DNA of 64,000 nucleotides from contig NZ_RJNA01000003.1 in the NCBI RefSeq assembly GCF_003943815.1, forward strand, positions 6,444 to 70,443. The letters run 5' to 3'. The stretch's first letter is position 1. Each line of letters starts with the position of its first letter. Below are positions 47,478-57,026 of this stretch, one piece after another. This DNA is from Streptococcus cristatus. GTDB lineage: Bacteria; Bacillota; Bacilli; Lactobacillales; Streptococcaceae. The position numbers were made by a program, and so were the translations under genes. The notes beneath the pieces were generated by a model. The model worked only from the letters and a program-made list of their open reading frames with translations, made no database searches and had not been told where the DNA came from.

Positions 47478-50454
47478 GTTTTTGTACTCTCAAGATTTAA
47501 GTAACTGTACAACAGTTATTCTGATGGGTCTTATGATAATTCAGTTTTTGTACTCTCAAGATTTAAGTAACTGTACAACTAAAAATAGTCTTTCTCTTTG
47601 ATATAGATGGTTTTTGTACTCTCAAGATTTAAGTAACTGTACAACGCCAGGTACTGTCCTAATTCACCGATACGGGTTTTTGTACTCTCAAGATTTAAGT
47701 AACTGTACAACTGCAGCCATCTATGACGTTCGTGGTATTCGGTTTTTGTACTCTCAAGATTTAAGTAACTGTACAACAAATATCTACCACAGGAAATATT
47801 TCATCCGTTTTTGTACTCTCAAGATTTAAGTAACTGTACAACCTTTTTTGTTGATGGTCAATGTCTCAATATGTTTTTGTACTCTCAAGATTTAAGTAAC
47901 TGTACAACAAAACAATCTCAAGGAGAAATTATCATGACGTTTTTGTACTCTCAAGATTTAAGTAACTGTACAACCACGCAAGAGCCCTATAAACCTTCAA
48001 CCTAGTTTTTGTACTCTCAAGATTTAAGTAACTGTACAACCGATGTCTTGGATAGGGTTCAAGCAAACTCGTTTTTGTACTCTCAAGATTTAAGTAACTG
48101 TACAACTGTTGTGAAATGTGCTAAGAAAGTCAATGTGTTTTTGTACTCTCAAGATTTAAGTAACTGTACAACTCCTGACTGCCAGATTAAAGAGCAGTAT
48201 CGGTTTTTGTACTCTCAAGATTTAAGTAACTGTACAACAAGTCAACGAGGGTACCCCCCGAAGCGGCAGTTTTTGTACTCTCAAGATTTAAGTAACTGTA
48301 CAACGCAGAGGCAGCCTATCATCATCCATAAGGCGTTTTTGTACTCTCAAGATTTAAGTAACTGTACAACCAGCCGTTACTGTGTAATTTTCGTACTTGG
48401 GTTTTTGTACTCTCAAGATTTAAGTAACTGTACAACAGGAATTCTGGCCAACCCCGTATACTGCGGGTTTTTGTACTCTCAAGATTTAAGTAACTGTACA
48501 ACAATGAGGGCTTAAGGCTCTACACAGACACAGTTTTTGTACTCTCAAGATTTAAGTAACTGTACAACTAAATTGTTCAATCTCAGCCATCTTGCGTGGT
48601 TTTTGTACTCTCAAGATTTAAGTAACTGTACAACTAAATTCGATCATTCTTAATCCACCCCCTCGTTTTTGTACTCTCAAGATTTAAGTAACTGTACAAC
48701 CGCTGGCCGTCTTTTGATTGACCAACTGCCGTTTTTGTACTCTCAAGATTTAAGTAACTGTACAACCCATCGTATCCAGTGAACGTCACTACTCCAGTTT
48801 TTGTACTCTCAAGATTTAAGTAACTGTACAACAGTACGCATTTAGAAATGCTGAGGATATCTGTTTTTGTACTCTCAAGATTTAAGTAACTGTACAACCT
48901 CTCCTCACCAACTAATATCGGAAGCTGAGTTTTTGTACTCTCAAGATTTAAGTAACTGTACAACGTCAAATCTCAGATAGAAACTAGGGCGGAGGTTTTT
49001 GTACTCATAAGGAGCGTTGACTTTTAGTCCAACAGGTTTTTGTACTCTCAAGATTTAAGTAACTGTACAACGTCAAATCTCAGATAGAAACTAGGGCGGA
49101 GGTTTTTGTACTCTCAAGATTTAAGTAACTGTACAACAGTGCAGCCAATCTATACGAAGTTATTCAGTTTTTGTACTCTCAAGATTTAAGTAACTGTACA
49201 ACTCCCTACGAAATTCCATTGTTTCAGAACCGTTTTTGTACTCTCAAGATTTAAGTAACTGTACAACGCCAGCTCGTCATAGGTATAGCTCCAACTGGTT
49301 TTTGTACTCTCAAGATTTAAGTAACTGTACAACGGTCTTTTTTGTCTGCTGTTTCCAAAACAGGTTTTTGTACTCTCAAGATTTAAGTAACTGTACAACA
49401 TTTTAATACTAAGAAATTAACCACCGTAAGTTTTTGTACTCTCAAGATTTAAGTAACTGTACAACTGTTAGCACGGATTATCTCCTAGGGCGCACGTTTT
49501 TGTACTCTCAAGATTTAAGTAACTGTACAACCCCTCCGTAACAGTGTACATAAGAAAGAAAGTTTTTGTACTCTCAAGATTTAAGTAACTGTACAACCTA
49601 GAGGCTAAAGCTAGTGCTGCTACCCTGTTTTTGTACTCTCAAGATTTAAGTAACTGTACAACATTTGGCAAGGATATCAAAACCCTGCTCATGTTTTTGT
49701 ACTCTCAAGATTTAAGTAACTGTACAACAAACAGCTTCAGGTGGTGCTATCGGACGCTGTTTTTGTACTCTCAAGATTTAAGTAACTGTACAACGAGTCG
49801 ATAGTGGCCCGGCTTCCGGTTCTTGTTTTTGTACTCTCAAGATTTAAGTAACTGTACAACCTATTTCCAAGTTGTCAGACCTACTCATTAGTTTTTGTAC
49901 TCTCAAGATTTAAGTAACTGTACAACTGCCTTTGACCTCAAGCAAAAGCTTAAAGGGTTTTTGTACTCTCAAGATTTAAGTAACTGTACAACTCATCTTC
50001 CACCTCCTCAATCTCAATGCCTGTTTTTGTACTCTCAAGATTTAAGTAACTGTACAACTAATGTGTACTTCGTGAACGTTTCGACTTGGTTTTTGTACTC
50101 TCAAGATTTAAGTAACTGTACAACAATTTGCTATGACAGTTAATGCAATTTTAAGTTTTTGTACTCTCAAGATTTAAGTAACTGTACAACTGGGACCATC
50201 GTCGAAGGGCGAACTCACACGTTTTTGTACTCTCAAGATTTAAGTAACTGTACAACCGTCGTTTGGTATAAGGAAGTTTCGTCTGAGTTTTTGTACTCTC
50301 AAGATTTAAGTAACTGTACAACAATCCTGCTCTGAATGTCCATATCAAGATTGTTTTTGTACTCTCAAGATTTAAGTAACTGTACAACCTCCGCCCGGTT
50401 TTAGGTGGTTGTTTGCTCGTTTTTGTACTCTCAAGATTTAAGTAACTGTACAAC
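47478..50454 (+). CRISPR. Type II-A CRISPR array, 46 repeats and 45 spacers
   Basis: The 36-bp repeat begins GTTTTTGTACTCTCAAGATT and ends AAGTAACTGTACAAC, identical to the S. thermophilus CRISPR1 repeat as I recall it. I counted 45 full repeats and one 12-bp stub (48995-49006). Spacers are 30 bp, except 29 bp for five of them (at 47778, 49007, 49138, 49203 and 49598). The spacer at 48965-48994 is repeated exactly at 49072-49101. The leader and newest spacers are at the csn2 side. The distal repeat (50419-50454) is perfect, which is unusual because end repeats are often worn. Confidence 0.98.
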
Positions 50455-50456
50455 AG

Positions 50457-50576
50457 AAGAAAGCTAAGCGGACTTGGTACTGGTCTCATAAAATTGCTTT
50501 TTATCTTGCTAACTTTATGACTGGGATGCGAGTAACGATGTGGACGAGGTTGGAAGAATTCGAAAGTGAAGATTAG
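50457..50576 (+). pseudogene. 3' remnant of an unidentified gene at the array end
   Basis: Three bases after the last repeat an open frame of 39 codons begins without a start codon and ends at TAG 50574-50576. It reads KKAKRTWYWSHKIAFYLANF and on, ending RLEEFESED, which has the composition of a real protein C-terminus. The 5' part of the gene is not in the window. It looks as if the array or a deletion at its end removed it. I do not recognise the family. Confidence 0.5.
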
Positions 50577-50590
50577 AAGGAAAAGTAATC

Positions 50591-51007
50591 ATGGAAAATG
50601 TAAGCCAAATCTCCCAATGTCAGACTCTTTGGGCTAGAAATAAATATCTGGTGCTCAGTCATTCCAGTAAGATCTATCTGGAAATCCGTCAGTATCTGAA
50701 AAGCGATTTGGTGGAAGCGGCACATGTCCAAGACTTGATTGATCAGGCGGTAGCCCTGCCTGAAAATCGCGGTCAGGTCTGCAATGCCTTTCAGCATGTT
50801 TGGGGCTATTTTAAGAAAAAAGCCAGCCCAGCTGAAAAAGAAAATTTTATGCTTCTTTTAGAGCGATACCAAGCAGGTCAGGTGGAGCAGGAGGTTTTGG
50901 TAGAAGCTGTGAAAGATTTGCTTAGAAAGTACCCCAATCCCTATCTGCAACAGTCGACCTTGATATTTGGGGATGAGGCAGAAGGCTCGTCCATCAAGGA
51001 TGACTAG
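50591..51007 (+). CDS. DUF1722 (YbgA-like) protein
   Basis: The 138-residue protein carries the DUF1722 pattern: LWARNKYLVLSHSSKIYLEI at the start and LLRKYPNPYLQQSTLIF near the end, as in the C-terminal half of E. coli YbgA. The family has no proven function. AGAAGGAAAA precedes the ATG. The upstream gene remnant (50457-50576) probably once belonged to the same transcription unit. Confidence 0.8.
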   Translation: MENVSQISQCQTLWARNKYLVLSHSSKIYLEIRQYLKSDLVEAAHVQDLIDQAVALPENRGQVCNAFQHVWGYFKKKASPAEKENFMLLLERYQAGQVEQEVLVEAVKDLLRKYPNPYLQQSTLIFGDEAEGSSIKDD

Positions 51008-51098
51008 CTTTGATCCTCTAGAAGAAGCAAGAAATTCTACATCTCCAGTCAAGTAAGGCTGGGGAATTTTTTATTTTTAGATAAAAAATGCTATATGA

Positions 51099-51127
51099 TT
51101 GACAAACAAAACAGACAATTGTAGAAT
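51099..51127 (+). promoter_or_regulatory. Promoter of the lipoprotein gene
   Basis: TTGACA (51099-51104), 17 bp, and TAGAAT (51122-51127). An operator overlaps the spacer and the edge of the -10. Confidence 0.7.
51114..51123 (+). promoter_or_regulatory. CopY-type operator (cop box) 1
   Basis: GACAATTGTA matches the cop box consensus KACANNTGTA and overlaps the -10 region, a repressing position. Confidence 0.65.
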
Positions 51128-51139
51128 ATAATTATAAAC

Positions 51140-51149
51140 TACAAATGTA
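51140..51149 (+). promoter_or_regulatory. CopY-type operator (cop box) 2
   Basis: TACAAATGTA matches KACANNTGTA. It lies 26 bp centre to centre from box 1, just after the expected transcription start. Confidence 0.65.
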
Positions 51150-51169
51150 GAAAAAAAGGAGGAAACACT

Positions 51170-51601
51170 ATGACTATTTCGAAAAAAGCCTTTACTGGAA
51201 TCTTATCATTAACAGTCGCAGTTTTATTGACTGCTTGCTCAGGCAATGCTAATCAGGGAGAAAATGCTAACTCATCACAAAATACCCAAAGCCAAACATC
51301 ACAGCCTGCGCAAGAACAGACTTCTTCATCCAATGCAGGCCAGACCAGCAATCTAGACGGACGCTACCAAGCAACCGACCATGATGGTGACCAGCATGTC
51401 CTAGAAATCAGCGGTAAGACTGGCACTTGGACTGAGACCGAGGTCGATGGCAGTAAGGAAATCAAACAGGTACAAGTAGATGCAGCGAAGCAGAGCCTAA
51501 TTGTCGGTGACGATGTCAAAAGCTATCGTCAAAATGGCAATCAGCTGATTGTGGACGAACTAGATGATGATCCAGATATTCTGACCTTTACTAAGCAGTA
51601 A
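51170..51601 (+). CDS. Small surface lipoprotein, possibly copper-responsive
   Basis: The 143-residue precursor has a signal peptide with lipobox LTAC (Cys23), a Ser/Gln/Asn-rich linker (about 24-62) and a compact C-terminal domain starting LDGRYQATDHDGDQHVLEI that should fold as a small beta-barrel. GGAGGAAAC precedes the ATG. Two cop boxes in its promoter suggest it is derepressed by copper, but no copY or copA is near and the mature protein has no Cys/Met/His cluster apart from a few His and Asp. I do not know the family. Confidence 0.75.
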   Translation: MTISKKAFTGILSLTVAVLLTACSGNANQGENANSSQNTQSQTSQPAQEQTSSSNAGQTSNLDGRYQATDHDGDQHVLEISGKTGTWTETEVDGSKEIKQVQVDAAKQSLIVGDDVKSYRQNGNQLIVDELDDDPDILTFTKQ

Positions 51602-51646
51602 AGCGTTTCTCAATCTGCTCAGAAAAAGAGTGTGCGAAGCGTAAAG

Positions 51647-51704
51647 AAAAAGAAACAAGAACGGTTTCGGTAGATGAACTGAAGCCCTTGTTTCTTTTTA
51701 TTTT
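51647..51704 (+). terminator. Terminator after the lipoprotein
   Basis: AAAAAGAAACAAG pairs with CTTGTTTCTTTTT (13 bp) across a 27-base loop, followed by ATTTT. Confidence 0.65.
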
Positions 51705-51817
51705 ATGAATTTCTTTCAAGGAATGTTTCTGACTTAGGGAATCGCTATACGACTTAGTGATTTTCGTGTGAATCTGGTTACCATTAGTCTCATATGTTTT
51801 TCTAGCTTGCTTCTTTA

Positions 51818-51826
51818 TGATATAAT
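51818..51826 (+). promoter_or_regulatory. Extended -10 of the HrtBA-like operon
   Basis: TGATATAAT; no good -35 is visible. Confidence 0.55.
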
Positions 51827-51855
51827 GATCTTTAATAACTCAAAGGAGGACAGCT

Positions 51856-52917
51856 TTGTTTTTAGCTTTTAAAGAGATTATCTACAGCCGTGGACGCTAT
51901 CGTTTAGTGGTTGCTGTGGTCTTTCTCATTACCTATATGGTTTTCTTTTTGTCTAGTCTTTCTGTCGGTTTGGCTAGGCTTAATCGCTTGGCTCTGGACC
52001 AATGGCAGGCTGAGTCAATCGTCTTGTCAGAGTATGCCAATAAGAATCTGGTTGCTTCGACTCTCAAGGAAGAGGAGTATAATAGCCTGCTTCAAGGGGA
52101 CTCAATTGCGGCTTTGGGACAGACGGCAGCAGTGGCCAATTATGAAGATGGGACGGATAAACTCAACGCTCAAGTTTTTGGTCTCTCTTGGGATAGTTTT
52201 CTAGCGCCTGACATTATTGAGGGACGTCCTGCTGAGACTGCTTATGAAGTCATTGCGGATAAGCGCCTCCAGCAAAAAGGTGTGAAACTAGGCGACCAAC
52301 TCCAGCTCAATGGCAGTGAGCGCCTCTATCAGGTTGTTGGCTTCACAGAGGATAATAGCTTCTTTACGCAACCTGTAATTTTTATGGCTCTAGATGATTT
52401 CAGGGAATTAAAGTACGGCTCAAGTCAGGTTAAGAATATCAGCGCACTTGTGGTCAAGGATGGTCAGAAGATTGAAGAAGCAGGACTTAGTCAGCTCTCT
52501 ATGAGTGATTTTATAGAAAATATCCCTGGTTATCAGCCTCAGGTACTGACTTTTTCCTTTATGATTGGGGCCATGGTTCTGATTACATTTTTGGTATTGG
52601 GAATTTTCATGTACATCATTACCATCCAAAAGACGCATCTTTACGGTATTATGCGCGCCCAAGGAATTGCCAGTGGGAAGATTATTGCTTCTATTTTTTG
52701 GCAGATTTTCATCCTGTCCACTCTGGGAATCAGCTTAGCTGTCTTGGCTCTCTTGGGAACCCAGCTAGTCTTGCCGGCTTCTATGCCTTTTTACAGTGAC
52801 TGGAGAGCTTATGCTGGTTTAATTGTCCTCATTGTTTTCATGTCACTGGCTGGCGGACTCTTGTCCATTCATCGGGTTCTGAAAATTGACCCTATCACAG
52901 CGATTGGAGGTGAGTAA
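51856..52917 (+). CDS. FtsX-like ABC transporter permease (HrtB/MacB type)
   Basis: The 353-residue protein has one N-terminal helix (about 15-38), an extracytoplasmic MacB-like core domain of about 180 residues, and three C-terminal helices with the FtsX pattern. This 1+3 layout is that of HrtB haem exporters and related DevC proteins. The start is TTG at 51856, six bases after AAAGGAGGA. The next gene, its ATPase, begins directly after the stop. Export of haem or of a lipophilic compound is an inference from the family only. Confidence 0.82.
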   Translation: MFLAFKEIIYSRGRYRLVVAVVFLITYMVFFLSSLSVGLARLNRLALDQWQAESIVLSEYANKNLVASTLKEEEYNSLLQGDSIAALGQTAAVANYEDGTDKLNAQVFGLSWDSFLAPDIIEGRPAETAYEVIADKRLQQKGVKLGDQLQLNGSERLYQVVGFTEDNSFFTQPVIFMALDDFRELKYGSSQVKNISALVVKDGQKIEEAGLSQLSMSDFIENIPGYQPQVLTFSFMIGAMVLITFLVLGIFMYIITIQKTHLYGIMRAQGIASGKIIASIFWQIFILSTLGISLAVLALLGTQLVLPASMPFYSDWRAYAGLIVLIVFMSLAGGLLSIHRVLKIDPITAIGGE

Positions 52918-53583
52918 ATGTCAATCATAGAACTAAAAGGGGTTACAAAAGAATACGGCCAGGGGCATACGCTAGTCCAAGCCCTGAAACCAACTGATTT
53001 CCAACTGGAAGCGGGGCAGTTTGTAGCTATTATTGGGCCGTCAGGATCGGGTAAAACAACCTTTCTGACCTTGCTGGGGCATTTGCAAACTCCCTCAAAA
53101 GGACAGATTCTCCTGCGTGGAAAAGATACCTCCCAGCTCAAGGAAAAGGAAAGGGCTGCTCTACGTTTCAATGATTTTGGCTTTATTTTGCAGGCTTCCA
53201 ATCTCATACCCTTTTTGAAAATCGAAGACCAGTTCCAGCTGATTGACCGCTTATCTAAAAAGGAAAGGACGGATCTAGACAGTCTGATTGAGCTGCTAGA
53301 TCTAAAAGACACGCTTAAGCAGTATCCCAAAGAATTGTCCGGTGGGGAACGGCAGCGGGCTGCTATCGCTAGAGCGCTTTACAATAGCCCTGACATTATC
53401 TTGGCTGATGAGCCGACAGCTAGTCTGGATACGGAGCGGGCCAAGCGCGTGGTCCATCTGCTCAAAGAAGTGACTCAAAAATTCAACAAGAGCGTAGTCA
53501 TGATTACTCATGATACCCGCTTGCTGGACGAGGTTGACAAGGTCTATGAGATGCAAGACGGAGTGCTGACTCAAGTCCGATGA
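52918..53583 (+). CDS. ABC transporter ATP-binding protein (HrtA/MacB type)
   Basis: The 221-residue ATPase has Walker A GPSGSGKTT near residue 40, signature LSGGERQR near 141 and Walker B IILADEPTASLD near 160. It is of the LolD/MacB/HrtA class that works with FtsX-like permeases. Its ATG abuts the permease stop codon. The pair is probably one exporter with its own promoter and terminator. Confidence 0.9.
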   Translation: MSIIELKGVTKEYGQGHTLVQALKPTDFQLEAGQFVAIIGPSGSGKTTFLTLLGHLQTPSKGQILLRGKDTSQLKEKERAALRFNDFGFILQASNLIPFLKIEDQFQLIDRLSKKERTDLDSLIELLDLKDTLKQYPKELSGGERQRAAIARALYNSPDIILADEPTASLDTERAKRVVHLLKEVTQKFNKSVVMITHDTRLLDEVDKVYEMQDGVLTQVR

Positions 53584-53669
53584 AGATGTAGCCCAACAGA
53601 AAAATAGTTTGGGACAAGGAGAGTGCCACGATTCATGATCAGGCAAATTCTCAGCTAGATTGAATAGAC

Positions 53670-53708
53670 AAACACGGTTCTGTTTTTCAAGAACCGTGTT
53701 TCGTTTTC
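53670..53708 (+). terminator. Terminator after the HrtBA-like pair
   Basis: AAACACGGTTCT and AGAACCGTGTTT form a perfect 12-bp stem, followed by CGTTTTC. Confidence 0.8.
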
Positions 53709-53872
53709 TTCATTTTTTGGTGATTTTCAGGATTTATTTTGGTAGTACGGGCTTTGTGGAGGAGGACCTCCAACCAGCTGCGTTTTTGGATGCGCTCTCT
53801 GGCCTGTCCATTCTTTCGACTTTCTAGGTATTCGCCTAGATTTTTTGCTTTGATAAACTCTGTGATTCCCAT
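53687..53872 (-). CDS. Small basic hypothetical protein downstream of mnmE
   Basis: A 61-codon frame starts one base after the mnmE stop, with AGGAAAA in the end of mnmE as ribosome site. The product (MGITEFIKAKNLGEYLESRK and on) is very basic and has no known domain. Its last codons run into the arm of the convergent terminator. The tight spacing favours a real gene, but it could be chance. Confidence 0.4.
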   Translation of the reverse strand: MGITEFIKAKNLGEYLESRKNGQARERIQKRSWLEVLLHKARTTKINPENHQKMKKTKHGS

Positions 53873-53873
53873 A

Positions 53874-55247
53874 TTATTTTCCTAGGCAGAATTGGCTGAA
53901 GAGCTGGGTGATGAGTTCGTCTGGTGCGGCGTCTCCAGTGATTTCGCCGAGGATTTCCCAAGTGCGGGTCAGATCGACTTGGAGGAGATCCACTGGCATG
54001 CCTAATTTCAGTCCCTGATTGACGGCTTGCAAGCTTTCGACAGCCTTTTCGATGAGAGAGATGTGGCGGGCATTGGACAGATAGGTGGCGTCTTGCTCGA
54101 CAATCCCAGCATTCTCAAAGAAGAGCTGATTGATACGATCCTCGATTTTATCAATGTTTTGATTGTTTAGAACGGATATCTTGATTGCATCAGTCGGCAG
54201 CTGGTCTAGTTCAATCTTCTCTTCAAGGTCAGTCTTGTTCAGCAGGACGATGCGATTGCTATCTTGGCTGATTTCAAGTAATTGTTTGTCTTGGTCAGTT
54301 AGTTGCTCGCTGGCATTGAGAACCAAGAGAACCAAGTCAGCTTCCTGTAAGGCTTTTTTAGAGCGCTCAACGCCAATCTGCTCCACAATATCATCCGTTT
54401 CCCGAATCCCTGCGGTATCGATGAGCTTGAGCGGTACGCCGTTGATATTGACGTACTCCTCAATCACATCACGAGTTGTCCCCTCGATGTCTGTTACAAT
54501 GGCCTTGTCCTCACGCAGAAGATTGTTGAGGAGGCTGGATTTACCAACATTAGGTCGACCGATGATAGCAGTGGAAATCCCTTCGCGCAGAATCTTACCG
54601 CGTCGCGCAGTTTTGAGAAGCTGTGTCAGAAGTTGCTCGAATTCAAGTGTTTTTTCACGAATGATTTCCGTTGTTGCTTCCTCAACATCGTCGTACTCAG
54701 GATAGTCGATGTTGACCTCGACTTGAGCCAGTGTGTTGAGGATTTCCTGGCGGGTGCTATTGATAAGGTCAGAAAGAGAGCCGTCCAGCTGCTTGACAGC
54801 ATTGTTCATGGCTTTATCAGTCTTGGCGCGGATGATGTCCATAACGGCCTCAGCCTGAGTCAAATCTACGCGCCCATTGAGAAAGGCCCGCTTGGTAAAC
54901 TCGCCAGGCTCTGCCATTCTAGCCCCTTCTCGGATAGCCAGCTGTAGGATTTCATTAGTCACTGCAATCCCACCGTGGGTGTTGATCTCGATGATATCCT
55001 CACGGGTGAAAGTCTTAGGAGAGCGCATAGCACCGATCATGACCTCATCCAGAACCTCCTGATTTTGAGGGTCAACGATATGGCCGTAGTTGAGTGTGTG
55101 GCTGGCCACTTTACTTAAATCCTTGCCTTTAAAGATTTTTTGTGCAATAGCAAAGCTGTCCGTCCCGCTTAGTCTGACGATACCGATGGCTCCTTCCCCA
55201 AGAGGGGTCGAAATAGCAGCGATGGTATCAAATTCTCGTGTTATCAT
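53874..55247 (-). CDS. mnmE: tRNA modification GTPase MnmE
   Basis: The 457-residue protein works with MnmG to make cmnm5U34 in tRNA wobble positions. It has the N-terminal folate-binding domain ([20 protein letters not shown]), a G domain with [22 protein letters not shown] and NKTD, and the essential C-terminal CLGK. The start at 55247 follows AGAAAGGA. The reading frame is open for 69 more codons upstream, but these lie before the ribosome site and contain a palindrome (55263-55281) and are not coding. Confidence 0.96.
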   Translation of the reverse strand: MITREFDTIAAISTPLGEGAIGIVRLSGTDSFAIAQKIFKGKDLSKVASHTLNYGHIVDPQNQEVLDEVMIGAMRSPKTFTREDIIEINTHGGIAVTNEILQLAIREGARMAEPGEFTKRAFLNGRVDLTQAEAVMDIIRAKTDKAMNNAVKQLDGSLSDLINSTRQEILNTLAQVEVNIDYPEYDDVEEATTEIIREKTLEFEQLLTQLLKTARRGKILREGISTAIIGRPNVGKSSLLNNLLREDKAIVTDIEGTTRDVIEEYVNINGVPLKLIDTAGIRETDDIVEQIGVERSKKALQEADLVLLVLNASEQLTDQDKQLLEISQDSNRIVLLNKTDLEEKIELDQLPTDAIKISVLNNQNIDKIEDRINQLFFENAGIVEQDATYLSNARHISLIEKAVESLQAVNQGLKLGMPVDLLQVDLTRTWEILGEITGDAAPDELITQLFSQFCLGK

Positions 55248-55488
55248 GTATATCCTTTCTGAAAGCTTATTTAATAAGCTTTTCCTACCAGTTCGCCCCA
55301 AATTCACCCAAAAAGTTTTTGAGACTTTTGCATCGTTTTGTCCTTGTTTTGCATTAATTAATAGGTATAGTGAGAAAGTGGTAGTTAAATCCTTGTGCCT
55401 TAGTAAAATGCGACTGACGGCTAGAGTTTCTTCCTTGATTTTACCAATACTCATAAAAGAAAAACAGCTGTTGGGTAGGAAATTTATT

Positions 55489-56109
55489 TTACTCTAAACC
55501 TGTTCCTATCTTGCTAGTCAGTAGGAAAGAACCGTCTTCATTTTTTGAAAAAGTTAGGATGACGGCTTGATATTTGCTTCCTCCTGGTAAGTAGGTGATG
55601 GTTTTTAATTCAGAGCCGCTGACAGTGGAAGTGGTTTCGTCAGTTGGTTTGCCGTGGTCGCGAATGACGTCGTCGTATTTTGTTCCGCCTGCACCTCTTT
55701 TCAAAATATCGCCCTCTTTGAGTGCATCAAATTCTGCTTTTGTCCATGTAAACTTCGTACTTTCTTCTTCTTTTTCTTTTTCTATTTTTCTTTCTGACGA
55801 ATCAAAATAGGAACTATAAGAGTTTGTCAGAGCATCAAGTCCTTTTCCCATTTCATTGAACATACGGGAATAGAATGATAGAGTGACCAGTGCGATGATT
55901 AAGGAGAAAAAGGAAATGACAGAACCAATTATAGCCAAAGTTTTCGGTTTCTTTTGGTTAATAATGAGACCGATAATAGCAAGGATAAGAGCAATAGTAC
56001 CGATAAAAAAAGATAGATAATTGATGATTGGTATCCAGGAGCCAAGTAAAGCGATTGCTCCAAAGACAATGGCTAAAATACCTAGAACTTTATTTTCTTG
56101 CTGCATCAT
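55489..56109 (-). CDS. Membrane protein with three helices and a soluble C-terminal domain
   Basis: The 206-residue protein has three hydrophobic segments (about 8-30, 34-50, 58-82; DUF4190-like), a charged linker, and a C-terminal domain of about 85 residues. That domain begins [16 protein letters not shown] and resembles small SmpA/BLIP-type folds (DUF3862-like) seen in streptococcal surface proteins. GAGGTTGTT precedes the ATG. The function is unknown. It is upstream of mnmE on the same strand, with a 240-bp gap that carries no other gene. Confidence 0.7.
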   Translation of the reverse strand: MMQQENKVLGILAIVFGAIALLGSWIPIINYLSFFIGTIALILAIIGLIINQKKPKTLAIIGSVISFFSLIIALVTLSFYSRMFNEMGKGLDALTNSYSSYFDSSERKIEKEKEEESTKFTWTKAEFDALKEGDILKRGAGGTKYDDVIRDHGKPTDETTSTVSGSELKTITYLPGGSKYQAVILTFSKNEDGSFLLTSKIGTGLE

Positions 56110-56271
56110 AACAACCTCCTCAGATTTTCTATAGTTTACTACTTGAAATATGTATTTCTTTTAGTAATTTGCCTATCTTCATTGTAACGCAAAATAGGAC
56201 CAGGGGCAAGATTTTAAGGAGATTTTCGTGGAATGGAGCACTATTAAAATGTGAAGAACCGTTTAAAGAGC

Positions 56272-56309
56272 TGAAAACACTTTCAAATTTCAAAGAATTG
56301 TGATATACT
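56272..56309 (+). promoter_or_regulatory. Promoter of rpiA with a cre-like site
   Basis: Extended -10 TGATATACT ends at 56309. TGAAAACACTTTCA (56272-56285) differs from the cre consensus in the central G only and overlaps the -35 region. Confidence 0.4.
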
Positions 56310-56335
56310 AAACATAGTTGATTTGAGGAGGTGCT

Positions 56336-57013
56336 ATGGAAACTCTAAAGAAACTAGCAGGCACTAAGGCTGCTGAATTTGTCGAAGACGGGATGGTGGT
56401 CGGTCTGGGAACAGGTTCGACTGCTTACTATTTTGTCGAGGAAATTGGTCGACGTATCAAAGAGGAAGGCTTGCAGATTACTGCAGTCACAACCTCTAGC
56501 GTGACCAGCAAGCAAGCAGAAGGCTTGGGCATTCCGCTGAAATCCATTGATGAAGTGGATCAGGTCGATGTGACCGTTGATGGAGCTGATGAAGTGGATC
56601 CTCAGTTCAACGGCATCAAAGGCGGAGGCGGGGCCCTGTTGATGGAGAAAGTTGTCGCGACACCTTCCAAGGACTACATCTGGGTGGTTGATGAGAGCAA
56701 ATTGGTTCAAAAGCTAGGTGCTTTCAAGCTACCAGTCGAAGTAGTGCAATATGGTGCGGAGCAAGTTTTCCGTCGCTTTGCTCAAGCAGGCTACAAGCCA
56801 AGTTTCCGTGAAAAAAATGGCCAACGTTTTATCACGGATATGCAGAACTTCATTATTGATCTAGATCTAGGTGTAATCGAAAATCCAGTCGAATTTGGCC
56901 GAGAATTAGATCATATCGTGGGCGTTGTTGAGCACGGCCTTTTCACCAAAATGGTCAACAAGGTTATCGTCGCAGGACAAGGTGGCGTAAAGGTTTTAGA
57001 AACAGACAACTAG
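56336..57013 (+). CDS. rpiA: Ribose-5-phosphate isomerase A
   Basis: The 225-residue enzyme interconverts ribose-5-phosphate and ribulose-5-phosphate. [13 protein letters not shown] (near 22), the active DGADEVD motif (near 81) and [10 protein letters not shown] (near 94) are diagnostic. GAGGAGG precedes the ATG. It heads the run rpiA-deoB-punA, so ribose-1-phosphate released from nucleosides can flow through DeoB to ribose-5-phosphate and into the pentose phosphate pathway. Confidence 0.96.
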   Translation: METLKKLAGTKAAEFVEDGMVVGLGTGSTAYYFVEEIGRRIKEEGLQITAVTTSSVTSKQAEGLGIPLKSIDEVDQVDVTVDGADEVDPQFNGIKGGGGALLMEKVVATPSKDYIWVVDESKLVQKLGAFKLPVEVVQYGAEQVFRRFAQAGYKPSFREKNGQRFITDMQNFIIDLDLGVIENPVEFGRELDHIVGVVEHGLFTKMVNKVIVAGQGGVKVLETDN

Positions 57014-57026
57014 AAAAGAGGTTTTC

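Noticed and set aside
49007-49035. A natural single-guide RNA (repeat stub plus ATAAGG as in the tracrRNA)
   Set aside because: Only six bases agree and the anti-repeat and terminator parts are missing.
47614-50489. Many open frames on both strands with repeated LYSQDLSNCTT or LYSYLNLESTKT peptides
   Set aside because: They are translations of the CRISPR repeat and spacers, not genes.
55248-55454. N-terminal 69-residue extension of MnmE
   Set aside because: It lies before the AGAAAGGA ribosome site and MnmE of 457 aa is the full family length. The AAGCTTATTTAATAAGCTT palindrome at 55263-55281 is in this part and has no clear role.
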